DNA of 64,000 nucleotides from an uncultured Clostridia bacterium (GCA_947630835.1 CANRIZ010000006.1:1-64000); one strand, 5' to 3'; positions 26,715 to 36,353 are shown, numbered from the stretch's first letter. Translations and numbers: made by a program. Notes: generated from the sequence alone by a model not told the origin.

Positions 26715-27499
26715 ACTTTTCCCCTTAATGAGTCGAGCATTTTTTTCTTATCCGGACTTCGCATAAGCGTTTCGCCTATTAAAACGGCGTCCGCCCCGAA
26801 AGAGCGCAGAGCTTCAACGTCCCGAGACGTTTTTATGCCGCTTTCCGCAACAAAAATTACGTTTTCGGGAACAAGCTCCCTGAGCCTTCCGCTGTTGCTT
26901 ATATCCACCGAAAAATCCTTTAAATTTCGGTTGTTTACGCCTATTATGCCCGCATTTGCCGAAAGAGCCGAACGAATTTCGTTTTCGTCGTGAGCCTCGA
27001 CAAGGGCGGATAATCCAAGCTCGCCGCAAAGGGCGATACAGCTTGAAAGAGTACGGGTATCAAGCAGCGAGCAGATGAGCAGTACCGCCGAAGCGCCGAG
27101 GATTTTTGCCTCGTAAATCATATATTCGTCGACGGTAAAATCCTTTCTCAGGCACGGGATAGCGACAGCGTTTGAAATTTCTTTTAAATATTCGTTCTTG
27201 CCCAAAAACCATTTGGGCTCCGTCAAAACCGAAATGCAGTCCGCGCCCGCCGCCTCGTATTCCTTAGCCGTTTCAAGATAGGGAAAATCGGGGGATATAA
27301 GCCCCTTTGACGGCGACGCCTTTTTACATTCGCATATAAACGACATACCGTCCTTTTTAAGGGCTTTTTCAAACGGAAAGCCGGTATCGGTATTTAAAGA
27401 AAGGGCTTGCTCTTTTATTTCCTCAAGCGGCGTCTGCGCCTTGGCTTTTTCCACTCGGACGCGGGCATATTCCGCTATGGTTTCAAGTATATTCTCCAT
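26711..27499 (-). CDS. trpC: Indole-3-glycerol phosphate synthase
   Basis: A 262-residue TIM-barrel lyase that closes the indole ring. It has the FICECKKASPSKG motif with the catalytic lysines, RKDF, ALVEAHDENE, GVNNRNL and VAESGI in the usual order. It follows trpD after six bases and overlaps trpF. Confidence 0.97.
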   Translation of the reverse strand: MENILETIAEYARVRVEKAKAQTPLEEIKEQALSLNTDTGFPFEKALKKDGMSFICECKKASPSKGLISPDFPYLETAKEYEAAGADCISVLTEPKWFLGKNEYLKEISNAVAIPCLRKDFTVDEYMIYEAKILGASAVLLICSLLDTRTLSSCIALCGELGLSALVEAHDENEIRSALSANAGIIGVNNRNLKDFSVDISNSGRLRELVPENVIFVAESGIKTSRDVEALRSFGADAVLIGETLMRSPDKKKMLDSLRGKV

Positions 27500-27505
27500 A
27501 ATATA

Positions 27506-28522
27506 TTACCGATTTGAAGCTTCAATAAACGCCTCGAGCGTTTCAAGCGCTTTTCCGCTGTCGATAAGCTGCGCCGCAAGCTCTGCGCCCTCCGACAAGG
27601 ACGCTGTTTTGCCGGCAATGTAAAGCGCCGCGCCGGAATTTAAAAGCACCGCGTTTCTCTTGCTTCCCTTTTCGCCCGAAAGCACCGCCCTCGCTATGGC
27701 GGCGTTCTCCTCGGGAGTTCCGCCCGAAAGCTCCTTCTTATCGCATTTATCGAAGCCGAAATCCTCGGGATTTATAACATAGTTCTTGTATTCGCCGTCG
27801 CAAAATTCGCAAACCGTTGTAGGCGAGCTTAAAGATATTTCGTCAAGCTTATCCTGACCGTAAACCACCATTCCGCGCTTTACGCCGAGGCTTGTAAGCA
27901 CATGGGCAAGAGGCTGTGTAAGACATTCGTCGTACACGCCGAGCAGCTGCATTTTAGGTGAAGCGGGATTTGTAAGCGGTCCTAAAATATTAAAAACGGT
28001 GCGTATGCCCAATTCCTTACGGATAGCGCCTACGTACTTCATAGACGTATGATATTTTTGGGCAAAGAAGAAACACATACCGACGTTGTCAAGCAGTTCT
28101 TTGCATTTTTCGGGACTTTGGTCTATATTTACCCCGAGCGCTTCAAGGCAATCGGCAGTTCCGCATTTTGAGGAAGCCGCGCGGTTGCCGTGCTTTGCGA
28201 CTTTTACACCTGCTGACGCCGCAACTATTGCCGAAACTGTGGAGATGTTGAAGCTTCCCGCATTGTCGCCGCCCGTGCCGACTATTTCAAGCAAGGGCTT
28301 ATTGTAGCTTACTTTAAGGGCATGGTCGCGCATTGCCGCAGCGCAGCCCGATATTTCGTTAATCGTTTCCGCTTTTGTACTCTTTGTTGAAAGCGCTGCG
28401 AGAAAAGCGGCGTTTTGAACCTGCGTGGTTTCGCCGCTCATAATTTCGTTTATAACGGCATACGCCTCGTCGTAGCTTAAATCCTGCTTATCGACTATCT
28501 TTACTATCGCTTCTTTAATCAT
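27506..28522 (-). CDS. trpD: Anthranilate phosphoribosyltransferase
   Basis: A 338-residue transferase joining anthranilate and PRPP. The PRPP loop [14 protein letters not shown] and the [15 protein letters not shown] anthranilate-site segment are intact, as is the [10 protein letters not shown] motif. It is separate from trpG, which begins 15 bases upstream in the operon. Confidence 0.97.
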   Translation of the reverse strand: MIKEAIVKIVDKQDLSYDEAYAVINEIMSGETTQVQNAAFLAALSTKSTKAETINEISGCAAAMRDHALKVSYNKPLLEIVGTGGDNAGSFNISTVSAIVAASAGVKVAKHGNRAASSKCGTADCLEALGVNIDQSPEKCKELLDNVGMCFFFAQKYHTSMKYVGAIRKELGIRTVFNILGPLTNPASPKMQLLGVYDECLTQPLAHVLTSLGVKRGMVVYGQDKLDEISLSSPTTVCEFCDGEYKNYVINPEDFGFDKCDKKELSGGTPEENAAIARAVLSGEKGSKRNAVLLNSGAALYIAGKTASLSEGAELAAQLIDSGKALETLEAFIEASNR

Positions 28523-28537
28523 AACTTTTACTCCTTT

Positions 28538-29110
28538 TTATATTTTAATTTTTAAAAAATTTGCAAGTATTTTGCCGCCGTCGGGCGTCATTATGGATTC
28601 GGGGTGGAACTGCACGCCGTAAACCTCATATTCACTGTGGCGAACAGCCATTATCTCGCCGTCGTCCGCCTTTGCGGCAGGTATCAGGCATTTGGGCAAG
28701 GTATTTTCCTTTACAGCAAGAGAATGATACCTTGCAACGGGTATAACGCCTTTTAACCCCTCGAATATCGGGCAGGAAAGGTCTATTTCGGTATCGGACT
28801 GCTTGCCGTGCATAAGAGTTTTCGCGTATGATACCGTTGCGCCGTAAGCCGTACATATGGCCTGATGCCCGAGGCACACGCCCAAAATCGGAATTTTGCC
28901 CGAACACTTTTGTACGGTTTCGATACATATGCCCGCGTCCTCAGGTCTGCCCGGTCCCGGTGAAATAATAATCGAATCGGGCTTCATTTGCAAAATATCG
29001 TCGGGCGTAAGGACGTCGTTTCGCACGACTTTAATATCGGGATTTATCGAGCCGACAAGCTGATATAAATTATACGAAAAGCTGTCGTAATTATCTATAA
29101 GTAAAATCAT
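28538..29110 (-). CDS. trpG: Anthranilate synthase component II (glutamine amidotransferase)
   Basis: A 190-residue class I amidotransferase that supplies ammonia to TrpE. The nucleophile Cys is in LGVCLGHQAI and the His-Glu pair in VQFHPESIMTP; it starts MILLIDNYDSFSYNL. No second, pab-type copy is seen, so the protein could also serve PabB if one exists elsewhere. The ATG overlaps the trpE stop as ATGA. Confidence 0.95.
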   Translation of the reverse strand: MILLIDNYDSFSYNLYQLVGSINPDIKVVRNDVLTPDDILQMKPDSIIISPGPGRPEDAGICIETVQKCSGKIPILGVCLGHQAICTAYGATVSYAKTLMHGKQSDTEIDLSCPIFEGLKGVIPVARYHSLAVKENTLPKCLIPAAKADDGEIMAVRHSEYEVYGVQFHPESIMTPDGGKILANFLKIKI

Positions 29111-30573
29111 AAATCCTCCCCCTGCGCAAGCTCTAAGGCTTTTAAAACCGCAGCCGCCTTATTCCTGCACTCGTTAAATTCGTTTTCGGGTACGGAGTCG
29201 GCAACTATGCCCGCGCCGCTCCTTACAAAAACCTTGCCGTTCTTTTTATAGGCTATTCTTATGGCTATGCAGGTATCCATAGCTCCGGTAAAATCAAGAT
29301 AGCCTATCGCGCCGCCGTAAACGCCTCTTTTGCAATTTTCAAGATCGTTTATAAGCTGGCAGGCTCTGATTTTCGGCGCGCCGGAAAGAGTACCCGCCGG
29401 CAGAATGGAATCGACTGCGTCAAGGGCGGTTTTATCGTCGGCAATTTCTCCCCTGACGGTTGAACCTATGTGCATAACGTGGGAATATCTCTCAACAGAA
29501 TGGTATTTTTCAACGCTCACGCTGCCGAATTTGCTTATTTTGCCGATATCGTTCCTTCCGAGGTCAACGAGCATATTGTGCTCCGCCAATTCCTTGGGGT
29601 CGTTTAAAAGCTCCTGTTCAAGCGCCCTGTCCTCCTCCTCGGTTTTGCCCCTCGGCCTTGTTCCGGCGAGAGGGAAGGTATGCAGCACGCCGTCTTTTAG
29701 TTTAACAAGGGTTTCGGGAGAAGCGCCCGCAACCTCCATATCGGAACTTGAAAAATAAAACATATAGGGCGAGGGGTTGAGCGTTCTCAACACACGGTAG
29801 GTATTGAACAGCGTTCCCTCGTAATCGGCTTCAAAACGGTTTGACAGCACTATTTGGAATATATCTCCCTCTTTGATGTGGTTTTTTGCTTTTTTAACCA
29901 TTTCGCAATATTCCCGCTTGTCGAAAAGAGGCTTGATTTGAGAAAGCATACGTCCCGGCTCGTCTTTTTTCGGTTCGCCCGTTTTTATAAGCTTTTCCAT
30001 CTGTTCAAGCTCCAGCACCGCCCGATTATACTGCGTTTCGCAATCCTCAAGCGAGATGTTGACTATAAGTATAATTTTCTGTCTGAAATTGTCAAACACT
30101 ATTACCTTGTCAAAAAGCATTAAATCGACGTCCTTAAAGCCCTCGGTATCCTTTGCGTCAAGCCTTAAAGTCTTTTCGGAATATTTAAGATAATCGTAGG
30201 AAAAATACCCTACAAGCCCGCCCGTAAACGGGGGAAAATCCTCAAAGCGTATGCTCCTGTGTTCGTCCAAAATCTGCTTGATATACTGCCTCGGGTCGTC
30301 GGTTTCAAAGGTCAGATTGCCTATTTTCATAGCGCCGTCACGGCAGGTGATTTCAAGCTTCGGGTCATAGCCCAAAAACGTGTATCTGCCCCATTTTTCG
30401 CTGTCCGTTATGGATTCGAGCATATAGCAATGGCTTGAAACGTTTTTTAAAATACGCATAACCTCTATCGGAGTTTTTACGTCCGATAAAAGCTCCGCAG
30501 AAACCGGCGCGGTTTTGTATTTACCGCCCGACGCCGCTTTTTTTATTTCCTCAATACTCGGCTTAATCAGCAT
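29107..30573 (-). CDS. trpE: Anthranilate synthase component I
   Basis: A 488-residue chorismate-using enzyme that makes anthranilate. Near the N-terminus it carries the LLES-type tryptophan feedback motif as MLESIT. The catalytic core is clear: GDIFQIVLSNRF, AGTRPRG, EHNMLVDLGRND, LPAGTLSGAPK and RSGAGIVADS. It is the first gene of trpEGDCFBA and lies directly behind the T-box leader, with the start about 27 bases after the attenuator. Confidence 0.97.
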   Translation of the reverse strand: MLIKPSIEEIKKAASGGKYKTAPVSAELLSDVKTPIEVMRILKNVSSHCYMLESITDSEKWGRYTFLGYDPKLEITCRDGAMKIGNLTFETDDPRQYIKQILDEHRSIRFEDFPPFTGGLVGYFSYDYLKYSEKTLRLDAKDTEGFKDVDLMLFDKVIVFDNFRQKIILIVNISLEDCETQYNRAVLELEQMEKLIKTGEPKKDEPGRMLSQIKPLFDKREYCEMVKKAKNHIKEGDIFQIVLSNRFEADYEGTLFNTYRVLRTLNPSPYMFYFSSSDMEVAGASPETLVKLKDGVLHTFPLAGTRPRGKTEEEDRALEQELLNDPKELAEHNMLVDLGRNDIGKISKFGSVSVEKYHSVERYSHVMHIGSTVRGEIADDKTALDAVDSILPAGTLSGAPKIRACQLINDLENCKRGVYGGAIGYLDFTGAMDTCIAIRIAYKKNGKVFVRSGAGIVADSVPENEFNECRNKAAAVLKALELAQGEDL

Positions 30574-30599
30574 TAATATCTCTCCCGTTTTTACAATAT

Positions 30600-30893
30600 A
30601 AAAAATCCCCGACAGAATTTTAAAAATTCTGCCAAGGACGAAAATTTATTCCGCGGTGCCACCTTGATTTACGGCAAAAGCCGTACACTTTTAAGCAGGG
30701 TACAGACATACCCCCGATAACTAACGCATACCAACTCGTCGCAGAATACTCGAAAAGCCAAAAGGCAATTTCTTTGACTGCGCCCTCGGCGGTCCATTTG
30801 ACGTTCTGTTTTCCGCCCGTATCCCAGCTGCACGGACTCTCTGCGGGAGCATAAACGCCTTTATCTCCGCTTCAACGGTTTAAATCAATATCT
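30600..30893 (-). promoter_or_regulatory. Tryptophan T-box riboswitch and attenuator of the trp operon
   Basis: A 290-base leader. The T-box core on the minus strand reads AAGGTGGCACCGCGG (about 30665-30651). Its UGGC would pair with GCCA, fitting tRNA-Trp with discriminator G. A UGG triplet at 30796-30794 in the Stem I region (AAATGGACC) is the likely specifier; an AGAGAG bulge motif is present. The terminator CCTTGGCAGAATTTT/AAAATTCTGTCGGGG ends in T residues near 30600. Uncharged tRNA-Trp should favour readthrough. Confidence 0.93.
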
Positions 30894-30899
30894 TAGTAA

Positions 30900-30928
30900 A
30901 TTATAACGCCGTAAAATAATATTGTCAA
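30900..30928 (-). promoter_or_regulatory. Consensus promoter of the trp operon
   Basis: On the minus strand: perfect TTGACA (30928-30923), 17-base spacer, perfect TATAAT (30905-30900). A full-consensus promoter leaves control to the T-box. Confidence 0.9.
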
Positions 30929-30960
30929 GCGCAAATTAAAAATTAATATTTTTAACGGCC

Positions 30961-31200
30961 TTAAAGGTCAATTTTTGCAAATACGCCCAAAACAAAAGCC
31001 GCAATTCCCAAAATGACAAGCAAAATACCTATTGCAAAAATTGAATATGTATAAGCTTTAATTTGCTTTTCGTTGTCCTCTACAATTTCGTTACTGTGCT
31101 TTTTAAGATATTTTTTCAAGCTGAAAAACGCCGCAAAAAGCCCTGCGACAAGGGCGAGGTCTATAAGAAAAAGTATCAGTTTAATTATCTTTGCGCTCAT
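30961..31200 (-). CDS. Small two-helix membrane protein, function unknown
   Basis: A 79-residue protein with two hydrophobic helices (about 6-27 and 51-74) joined by a charged loop containing [24 protein letters not shown] lies seven bases before the ATG, and the gene overlaps the end of ispF by 20 bases, which suggests coupling. I do not recognise a family. It may be a small structural or assembly membrane protein; no function can be given. Confidence 0.65.
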   Translation of the reverse strand: MSAKIIKLILFLIDLALVAGLFAAFFSLKKYLKKHSNEIVEDNEKQIKAYTYSIFAIGILLVILGIAAFVLGVFAKIDL

Positions 31201-31681
31201 ATTTTTCCCTTTCGATAAGGCAGACGGCGTGCGCGGCTATCCCCTGCTTTGCTCCGGTAAAACCCAAGCCCTCCTCGGTAGTAGCCTTAACGCTTACGCA
31301 GTCTTTTGAAACGTTAACGGCGTTTGCGATATTTTCCCTCATGCTATCTATATACGGCGCAAGCTTGGGAGCCTCCGCCAAAACGGTTGAATCTATATTC
31401 ACAACCGAAAAACCGTTTTCCTTCAGCAATTCGGCAACCGCCTCCAGAAGTTTAAGACTGTCCGCACCCGCATATTTTTCGTCCGTATCGGGAAAATGCT
31501 TTCCTATATCGCCGAGCGCCGCCGCGCCCAAAAGAGCGTCCGAAACGGCGTGCAGAAGTACGTCGGCGTCGGAATGTCCCAAAAGCCCTATGCCGTTGTT
31601 TTCTATTTCCGCCCCGCCGAGTACAAGCCTTCTTCCCTCGCAAAGCCTGTGAACGTCGTAACCGTGTCCTATTCTAAGCAT
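31181..31681 (-). CDS. ispF: 2-C-methyl-D-erythritol 2,4-cyclodiphosphate synthase
   Basis: A 166-residue enzyme of the MEP isoprenoid pathway. It begins [10 protein letters not shown] with the zinc-binding Asp and His, followed by [24 protein letters not shown] and the C-terminal [12 protein letters not shown]. It overlaps ispD by eight bases. The pairing of ispD and ispF as separate adjacent genes is common in Firmicutes. Confidence 0.97.
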   Translation of the reverse strand: MLRIGHGYDVHRLCEGRRLVLGGAEIENNGIGLLGHSDADVLLHAVSDALLGAAALGDIGKHFPDTDEKYAGADSLKLLEAVAELLKENGFSVVNIDSTVLAEAPKLAPYIDSMRENIANAVNVSKDCVSVKATTEEGLGFTGAKQGIAAHAVCLIEREKYERKDN

Positions 31682-32411
31682 TACTCTCTCTCCTATAAAC
31701 TATAGCCTCCGCAACGTCGATATCCTCGGGCGTGGTGATTTTAATATTTTCGTAGCTTCCCTCAACCATAACAACCTCTGCGCCGTATTCCTCCATAAGC
31801 TTGCAGTCGTCTGTAAACAGAGAACAATCGGGAACGCCGTCCAAAGCGGAAAGGTACATTTTTCTGTCAAACACCTGCGGCGTATGAACCGCCCAAAGGA
31901 AATTCCTGTCGGGCGTGGAGGTGATTATGTTTTGAGAGTTTACGATTTTCACCGTATCCTTAACCTTTACCCCGGTTGCCGCCGCTCCCGTCTTAAAAGC
32001 GGTTTTAACCGTTTCCTCTATTATTTTTTCGGTTACAAGAGGTCTTGCGCCGTCGTGAATCGCCAAAAATTCAGACGCGGGCGAGCTTCTTTTTACGGCG
32101 TTTAAAACGCTTTCCTGCCTTGTTGAGCCGCCCTTTACTATATCGCTTACCTTTAGAATTTGATAATCCCTGAGCATTGAGTACATTCGCGGAATATCCT
32201 CTTCCCTTGCGGCAATTATTATTTCGTTTATCAGCCCGCAGTTTGAAAAAGCCCAAAGAGTCCTTACAAGCACAGGGACGCCGTCAATAAGCAAAAACTG
32301 CTTGTTGACGCCGTCCATTCTTGTCGAATTTCCCGCCGCCACTATAACTGCCGTAACGAACGGAGCCGAAGCGGCGGGATTTATTTTGTTATTTTTTTTA
32401 ATCAAGCTCAT
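31674..32411 (-). CDS. ispD: 2-C-methyl-D-erythritol 4-phosphate cytidylyltransferase
   Basis: A 245-residue CTP-dependent transferase, third step of the MEP pathway. The nucleotide-binding [11 protein letters not shown], the [10 protein letters not shown] motif and the [11 protein letters not shown] segment are characteristic. The N-terminus carries about 15 extra residues compared with typical IspD ([15 protein letters not shown]); AGGGTGA supports the ATG at 32411. It is the first gene of the ispD-ispF-membrane protein unit. Confidence 0.95.
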   Translation of the reverse strand: MSLIKKNNKINPAASAPFVTAVIVAAGNSTRMDGVNKQFLLIDGVPVLVRTLWAFSNCGLINEIIIAAREEDIPRMYSMLRDYQILKVSDIVKGGSTRQESVLNAVKRSSPASEFLAIHDGARPLVTEKIIEETVKTAFKTGAAATGVKVKDTVKIVNSQNIITSTPDRNFLWAVHTPQVFDRKMYLSALDGVPDCSLFTDDCKLMEEYGAEVVMVEGSYENIKITTPEDIDVAEAIVYRRESNA

Positions 32412-32443
32412 TGTATCACCCTAAACCTGCGATACTGTGTATT

Positions 32444-33709
32444 TTACACCAATTTTTCTATTGTTGCAAGCTTAATGCAAAGGCAGAGTACCTCCGCCGC
32501 CTTTTTCATTTCCTCAACGCTCGGGAAGGTCGGGGCAATTCTGATATTCTTATCCTCCGGGTCTTTTCCGTAAGGATAGGTTGCGCCGACGCTCGTAAGC
32601 GTTACGCCCAGGGATTTACACAGCTCACCTACCCTCTTTGCGCTGCAGTTTAAAGTGTCGAGGCTTATAAAATAGCCGCCGTTGGGCTTGGTCCAGGCAG
32701 CCAATTCCCCGCCTGCAAGCTCCCTTTCAAAAGCTTCGATTACTATGTTGAACTTAGGCTCGATAATGACGGCATGCTTTCTCATATGGTCCTTAATGCC
32801 TTCCAAATCCTTAAAGAATTTGACGTGTCTTAACTGATTTAGCTTGTCATAGCAGATAGTCTGCATATTGAGCCTGTCAAGTATCATTTTAATGTTTTTG
32901 TCGCTTGCGGCTATACAGGAAACTCCGCCGCCGGGGAAGCTTATCTTTGCGGTGGAAGTAAACTCCACGAAATAATCCTCGGTACCGTATTGCTTGCAGG
33001 CTTCAAAGATATTTAAAAGCCTGTCGGGCGTTTTATTTAAGTCGTGAACCGCATAGGCGTTATCCCAAATCACCCTGAAATCCTTTGCGGCGGGCCTTAA
33101 CGCCGCCAAAGCCCGAACCGTATCGTCGCAATAGGTAATGCCCGAAGGGTTTGAATATTTCGGAACGCAGAACATACCCTTGACGCTCGGGTCTTTTATA
33201 AGCTCTTTGATTTTTTCAACGTCCGGACCGTCGGGAAGAAGCGGTACGCTTATCATCTTTATGCCGTAGTACTCGCAAATGGAAAAATGCCTGTCGTAGC
33301 CCGGCACATTGCATATAAATTTAATTTCGCCCTGCCGGCTCCAAGGCTTGTCGCCGGAACCCGTGAGCATACATTGGGTTATGTAATCAAACATAAGCGC
33401 AAGGCTTGACGTACCGCCGAGTATTATATTTTTACACGGCACCTCAAGCATTTGCGAAAAAAGCTTTTTACATTCGGGGAGGCCGTCAAGCACGCCGTAA
33501 TTTCGGCAGTCAAGTCCGCTTTCCGCCTTGCAGTCGCAAACGCCTATTACCTGCTTTAACAAATCCATGGATAAATCCAACTGCTCGGGCGCAGGCTTTC
33601 CCCTCGACATATCGAGCTTGAGCCCCATACCCTTGATTTCGGTGTATTCCTTTTTAAGCCTTTCGTATTCGGCGATAAGCTGATTTCTGTTCATCTGTTT
33701 ATATTGCAT
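32444..33709 (-). CDS. Class Ic aminotransferase (aspartate-type)
   Basis: A 421-residue PLP aminotransferase of the MocR-like/Ic subgroup, whose characterised members transfer amino groups from aspartate. It opens with LKLDMSRGKPAPEQLDLS; the fold motifs NPSGITY and VIWDNAYAVHDL are followed by the Schiff-base lysine in TSTAKISFPGGGVS. The ATG at 33709 has GGGGTG upstream at good spacing, preferred over a TTG 15 bases earlier. It is monocistronic with its own promoter. Substrate range is inferred from the family. Confidence 0.88.
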   Translation of the reverse strand: MQYKQMNRNQLIAEYERLKKEYTEIKGMGLKLDMSRGKPAPEQLDLSMDLLKQVIGVCDCKAESGLDCRNYGVLDGLPECKKLFSQMLEVPCKNIILGGTSSLALMFDYITQCMLTGSGDKPWSRQGEIKFICNVPGYDRHFSICEYYGIKMISVPLLPDGPDVEKIKELIKDPSVKGMFCVPKYSNPSGITYCDDTVRALAALRPAAKDFRVIWDNAYAVHDLNKTPDRLLNIFEACKQYGTEDYFVEFTSTAKISFPGGGVSCIAASDKNIKMILDRLNMQTICYDKLNQLRHVKFFKDLEGIKDHMRKHAVIIEPKFNIVIEAFERELAGGELAAWTKPNGGYFISLDTLNCSAKRVGELCKSLGVTLTSVGATYPYGKDPEDKNIRIAPTFPSVEEMKKAAEVLCLCIKLATIEKLV

Positions 33710-33752
33710 TTTGTCACACCCCAAAATTTATTTTTCAATTAAAACATTAATA

Positions 33753-33781
33753 ATTTTAATACATTTTACGATAATTTGCAA
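33753..33781 (-). promoter_or_regulatory. Promoter of the aminotransferase gene
   Basis: On the minus strand: TTGCAA (33781-33776), 17-base spacer, TAAAAT (33758-33753). Confidence 0.65.
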
Positions 33782-33878
33782 TATTTGTTTGCTTTTCCTG
33801 CAAAAATTCTAAAAACGGGACAAGTAAAGCGTAAAGCCCGCCGTCATTTAGTGCATATTTGATATACAGGCGGCGCAG

Positions 33879-35201
33879 TTACTTTTTTCTGCTTACGGGA
33901 GCGGGCAGAATAACGGGCTTTTTTTCGCCTGCGTTTACCATTTCCCTGACAAGCAGCGTTTTAAGCTCCCGACGTATATCCGCATAGGCTTTATCCTTGA
34001 TAAGATTATGCTTTTCCGCCGCGTCTTTTTCAAGGTCGTAAAGGTAATCCTCAAAATATACGGGAGAACCGCTTATCACAAAGCCCAGAGCAGTTGAAGC
34101 CCTCACGCTGTATTTGTACCTTTCGGTTCGCACGGCCCTGCCGCATTGGCTTTCGGAAATCTGAATAAAAACGCAATCCCTTTTTTCACCGTTTTCCGTT
34201 TGCTTTAAAAGGGATTTCCCCATAAAGCTTTCGGGAATTTCCACGCCGGCAATATCGAGCAGCGTCGGCGGCAGGTCAATAAGGCTTACAAGGCGCGAAT
34301 CCCTTTTGCCGCCCTTAAATTTTGAACCGGAAATTATAAGCGGGACGTGAACCGTGTTGTCGTGACAGCTTCGTTTGTACTCGGCGTTTCTCGTTTTAAA
34401 GTGAGAGCCGTGGTCGCTTGTATAGATTATAACGGTGTTTTCGTAAAGTCCCTTTTCCTTTAGCTTTTCAACCAGCCTTCCGACATTTTTATCTACGCTG
34501 TTTACGGCGGCGATGTAATCGGGGTACATCTTTTCGTAATCGCCTTTTAAAAAGGTTAAATCCTCAGGCAAAGGATAATTTTTAAATTCGCCTACGGTTT
34601 CCCTCGGCCCCTCGTAACGGCGGCTGTCATTCTGATGATGCGGCTCAAGCTGTGAAACAAAGAGGAAAAACGGCTTGTCGGAGGTCTTTTTATCCAGATA
34701 TTCGAGCGCAAAATCATTAATGCAGTCCGCCCTGTAGCCTTTAAAATCCACCCTGTTGTTATTTTCGTCAAAGACATAGCCGTCGTAGCCGTGGGAGGTG
34801 AATTCAAGCACGTCGGACGCTCTCCAAAAATCCTTATAGCCTCCCCTTTTATTCTCGGGTACCGCGGTTTTTTCGCAATGGAATCCGCCGCTTCCCGCCC
34901 TGTCGGAGGCGAGATGCCATTTGCCGACGTAAGCGGTTTCGTAACCGGCTTCGTTAAAATACTCCGCAAGCGGTTTAATATTTTCGGGCAGAGCGATACC
35001 GTTTACAAAGCATTTGTTCTGCGTTGCATATACTCCCGTTTGCAGGCAAGCCCTCGCCGGGCCGCAGACGGGCTGGCAGGTGTAGCAATTATCGAAGCTT
35101 ACGCCCTCGTCCGCCAATTTTATCAAGTTCGGGGTTACGGTATCGTTTACGGTATCGAAACGCTGTTGGTCGGAAAAATAAAAAACAATGTTCGGCCTCA
35201 T
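33879..35201 (-). CDS. Cys-type sulfatase
   Basis: A 440-residue arylsulfatase-family hydrolase. The active-site motif is C46-G-P-A-R, the CxPxR form in which Cys is converted to formylglycine by a maturase. Metal-site motifs YFSDQQR near the N-terminus and TSDHGSH later are intact, as is VGKWHLA. No signal peptide is visible, so it appears cytoplasmic. GGAGG precedes the ATG at 35201; the longer open frame upstream lacks a site. No sulfatase-maturing enzyme is in the window. It may act on sulfated host glycans, in line with the fucosidase-like gene, but this is inference. Confidence 0.87.
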   Translation of the reverse strand: MRPNIVFYFSDQQRFDTVNDTVTPNLIKLADEGVSFDNCYTCQPVCGPARACLQTGVYATQNKCFVNGIALPENIKPLAEYFNEAGYETAYVGKWHLASDRAGSGGFHCEKTAVPENKRGGYKDFWRASDVLEFTSHGYDGYVFDENNNRVDFKGYRADCINDFALEYLDKKTSDKPFFLFVSQLEPHHQNDSRRYEGPRETVGEFKNYPLPEDLTFLKGDYEKMYPDYIAAVNSVDKNVGRLVEKLKEKGLYENTVIIYTSDHGSHFKTRNAEYKRSCHDNTVHVPLIISGSKFKGGKRDSRLVSLIDLPPTLLDIAGVEIPESFMGKSLLKQTENGEKRDCVFIQISESQCGRAVRTERYKYSVRASTALGFVISGSPVYFEDYLYDLEKDAAEKHNLIKDKAYADIRRELKTLLVREMVNAGEKKPVILPAPVSRKK

Positions 35202-35247
35202 ACTGCCTCCGTTAAAAAGAAAAAAGCAAATTTCATTCGACGAAATA

Positions 35248-35276
35248 ATTTTAACACATAAAGCTTGGCAATACAA
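35248..35276 (-). promoter_or_regulatory. Promoter of the sulfatase gene
   Basis: On the minus strand: TTGTAT (35276-35271), 17-base spacer, TAAAAT (35253-35248). Divergent from the manA promoter. Confidence 0.6.
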
Positions 35277-35301
35277 ATTAATTTTGAAATTTAATTTTCG
35301 G

Positions 35302-35330
35302 TTGTAAACGGCGTTCATTTCTGCTAATAT
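35302..35330 (+). promoter_or_regulatory. Promoter of manA
   Basis: TTGTAA (35302-35307), 17-base spacer, TAATAT (35325-35330); the start codon is at 35359 after AAGGAGAG. Confidence 0.6.
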
Positions 35331-35358
35331 ATAGTGGTAAAAGCAAGGAGAGATTTTT

Positions 35359-36318
35359 ATGATACTGAAATTAAAACCGGCGCTCAAGGATTACTTATGG
35401 GGCGGAACGAAGCTCAAAACGGATTTCGGCTTTGAAAGCGATATGGAAAAGCTTGCCGAGGGCTGGATGCTTTCCTGCCACAAGGACGGCGAAAACATTG
35501 TTGAAAACGGCAAATTTAAGGGCAAGACCTTATCCGAGGTGATTTCCGCCTGCGGGAAGGATATTTTGGGAAGGAACGGCAAAAAATTCGACTTTTTCCC
35601 CATACTGATAAAGCTTATCGACGCAAAAAACGACTTGTCCGTTCAGGTGCATCCCGATAACGCCTACGCCCTGTCCGCAGAGGGGGAATACGGCAAAACG
35701 GAGTGCTGGTACATACTCGACTGCGAGGAGGGCGCGGAGCTGATTTACGGCTTTAACCGCAAAATTTCCTCCGAGGAATTCAGGCAAAGAATCAAAGACA
35801 ACACCTTTCTTGAGGTTGTAAACAAGGTAAAAGTGAAAAAGGGCGATTTATTCTTTATAGAAGCGGGTACTTTGCACGCAATAGGCGCGGGTATTCTGCT
35901 TGCGGAAATTCAGCAAAACTCAAACACCACCTACCGTGTTTACGACTACAACAGGCGGGATAAGGACGGAAAGCTGCGTCCGCTTCACATTGAAAAGGCT
36001 ATAGACGTAACTGCTTGCGAACCTCCGAAATACGGCACAAAGCCCATAGGCGAAAAGAAATTTTTTGACGGCGGCAGCGAACAGCTTTTGACAGAGTGCG
36101 AGCTTTTCAGGGTAAAAAATCTTGAAATAAGCGAAAAAGCCGAGATTACCGCAGACGAAAGCTCCTTTGTTTCTCTGCTTGTAACCGACGGCGAGGGCAA
36201 AATTTCCTGCTCGGGAGAGGAATTTGCCGCAAAAAAGGGCGACAGCTTTTTCGTTTCGGCAGGCTCGGGCAGCGTAAAAGCTGAGGGCAGGCTTACCGTT
36301 ATCGAAACAAAAGTGTAA
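35359..36318 (+). CDS. manA: Mannose-6-phosphate isomerase, class I (Bacillus type)
   Basis: A 319-residue zinc cupin enzyme that interconverts mannose 6-phosphate and fructose 6-phosphate. It begins with KLKPALKDYLWGGTKL, has the metal-binding LSVQVHPDNAYA, the ECWYIL segment and GTLHAIGAGILLAEIQQ. Length fits the short Firmicute form. AAGGAG precedes the start. It stands alone, divergent from the sulfatase. Confidence 0.93.
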   Translation: MILKLKPALKDYLWGGTKLKTDFGFESDMEKLAEGWMLSCHKDGENIVENGKFKGKTLSEVISACGKDILGRNGKKFDFFPILIKLIDAKNDLSVQVHPDNAYALSAEGEYGKTECWYILDCEEGAELIYGFNRKISSEEFRQRIKDNTFLEVVNKVKVKKGDLFFIEAGTLHAIGAGILLAEIQQNSNTTYRVYDYNRRDKDGKLRPLHIEKAIDVTACEPPKYGTKPIGEKKFFDGGSEQLLTECELFRVKNLEISEKAEITADESSFVSLLVTDGEGKISCSGEEFAAKKGDSFFVSAGSGSVKAEGRLTVIETKV

Positions 36319-36324
36319 AAACGC

Positions 36325-36353
36325 TTGACACCCGACAAAAACGGGCATATAAT
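36325..36353 (+). promoter_or_regulatory. Consensus promoter of ribU, with inverted repeat in the spacer
   Basis: Perfect TTGACA (36325-36330) and TATAAT (36348-36353) with a 17-base spacer. The spacer holds CCCG (36331-36334)/CGGG (36342-36345). Confidence 0.85.
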
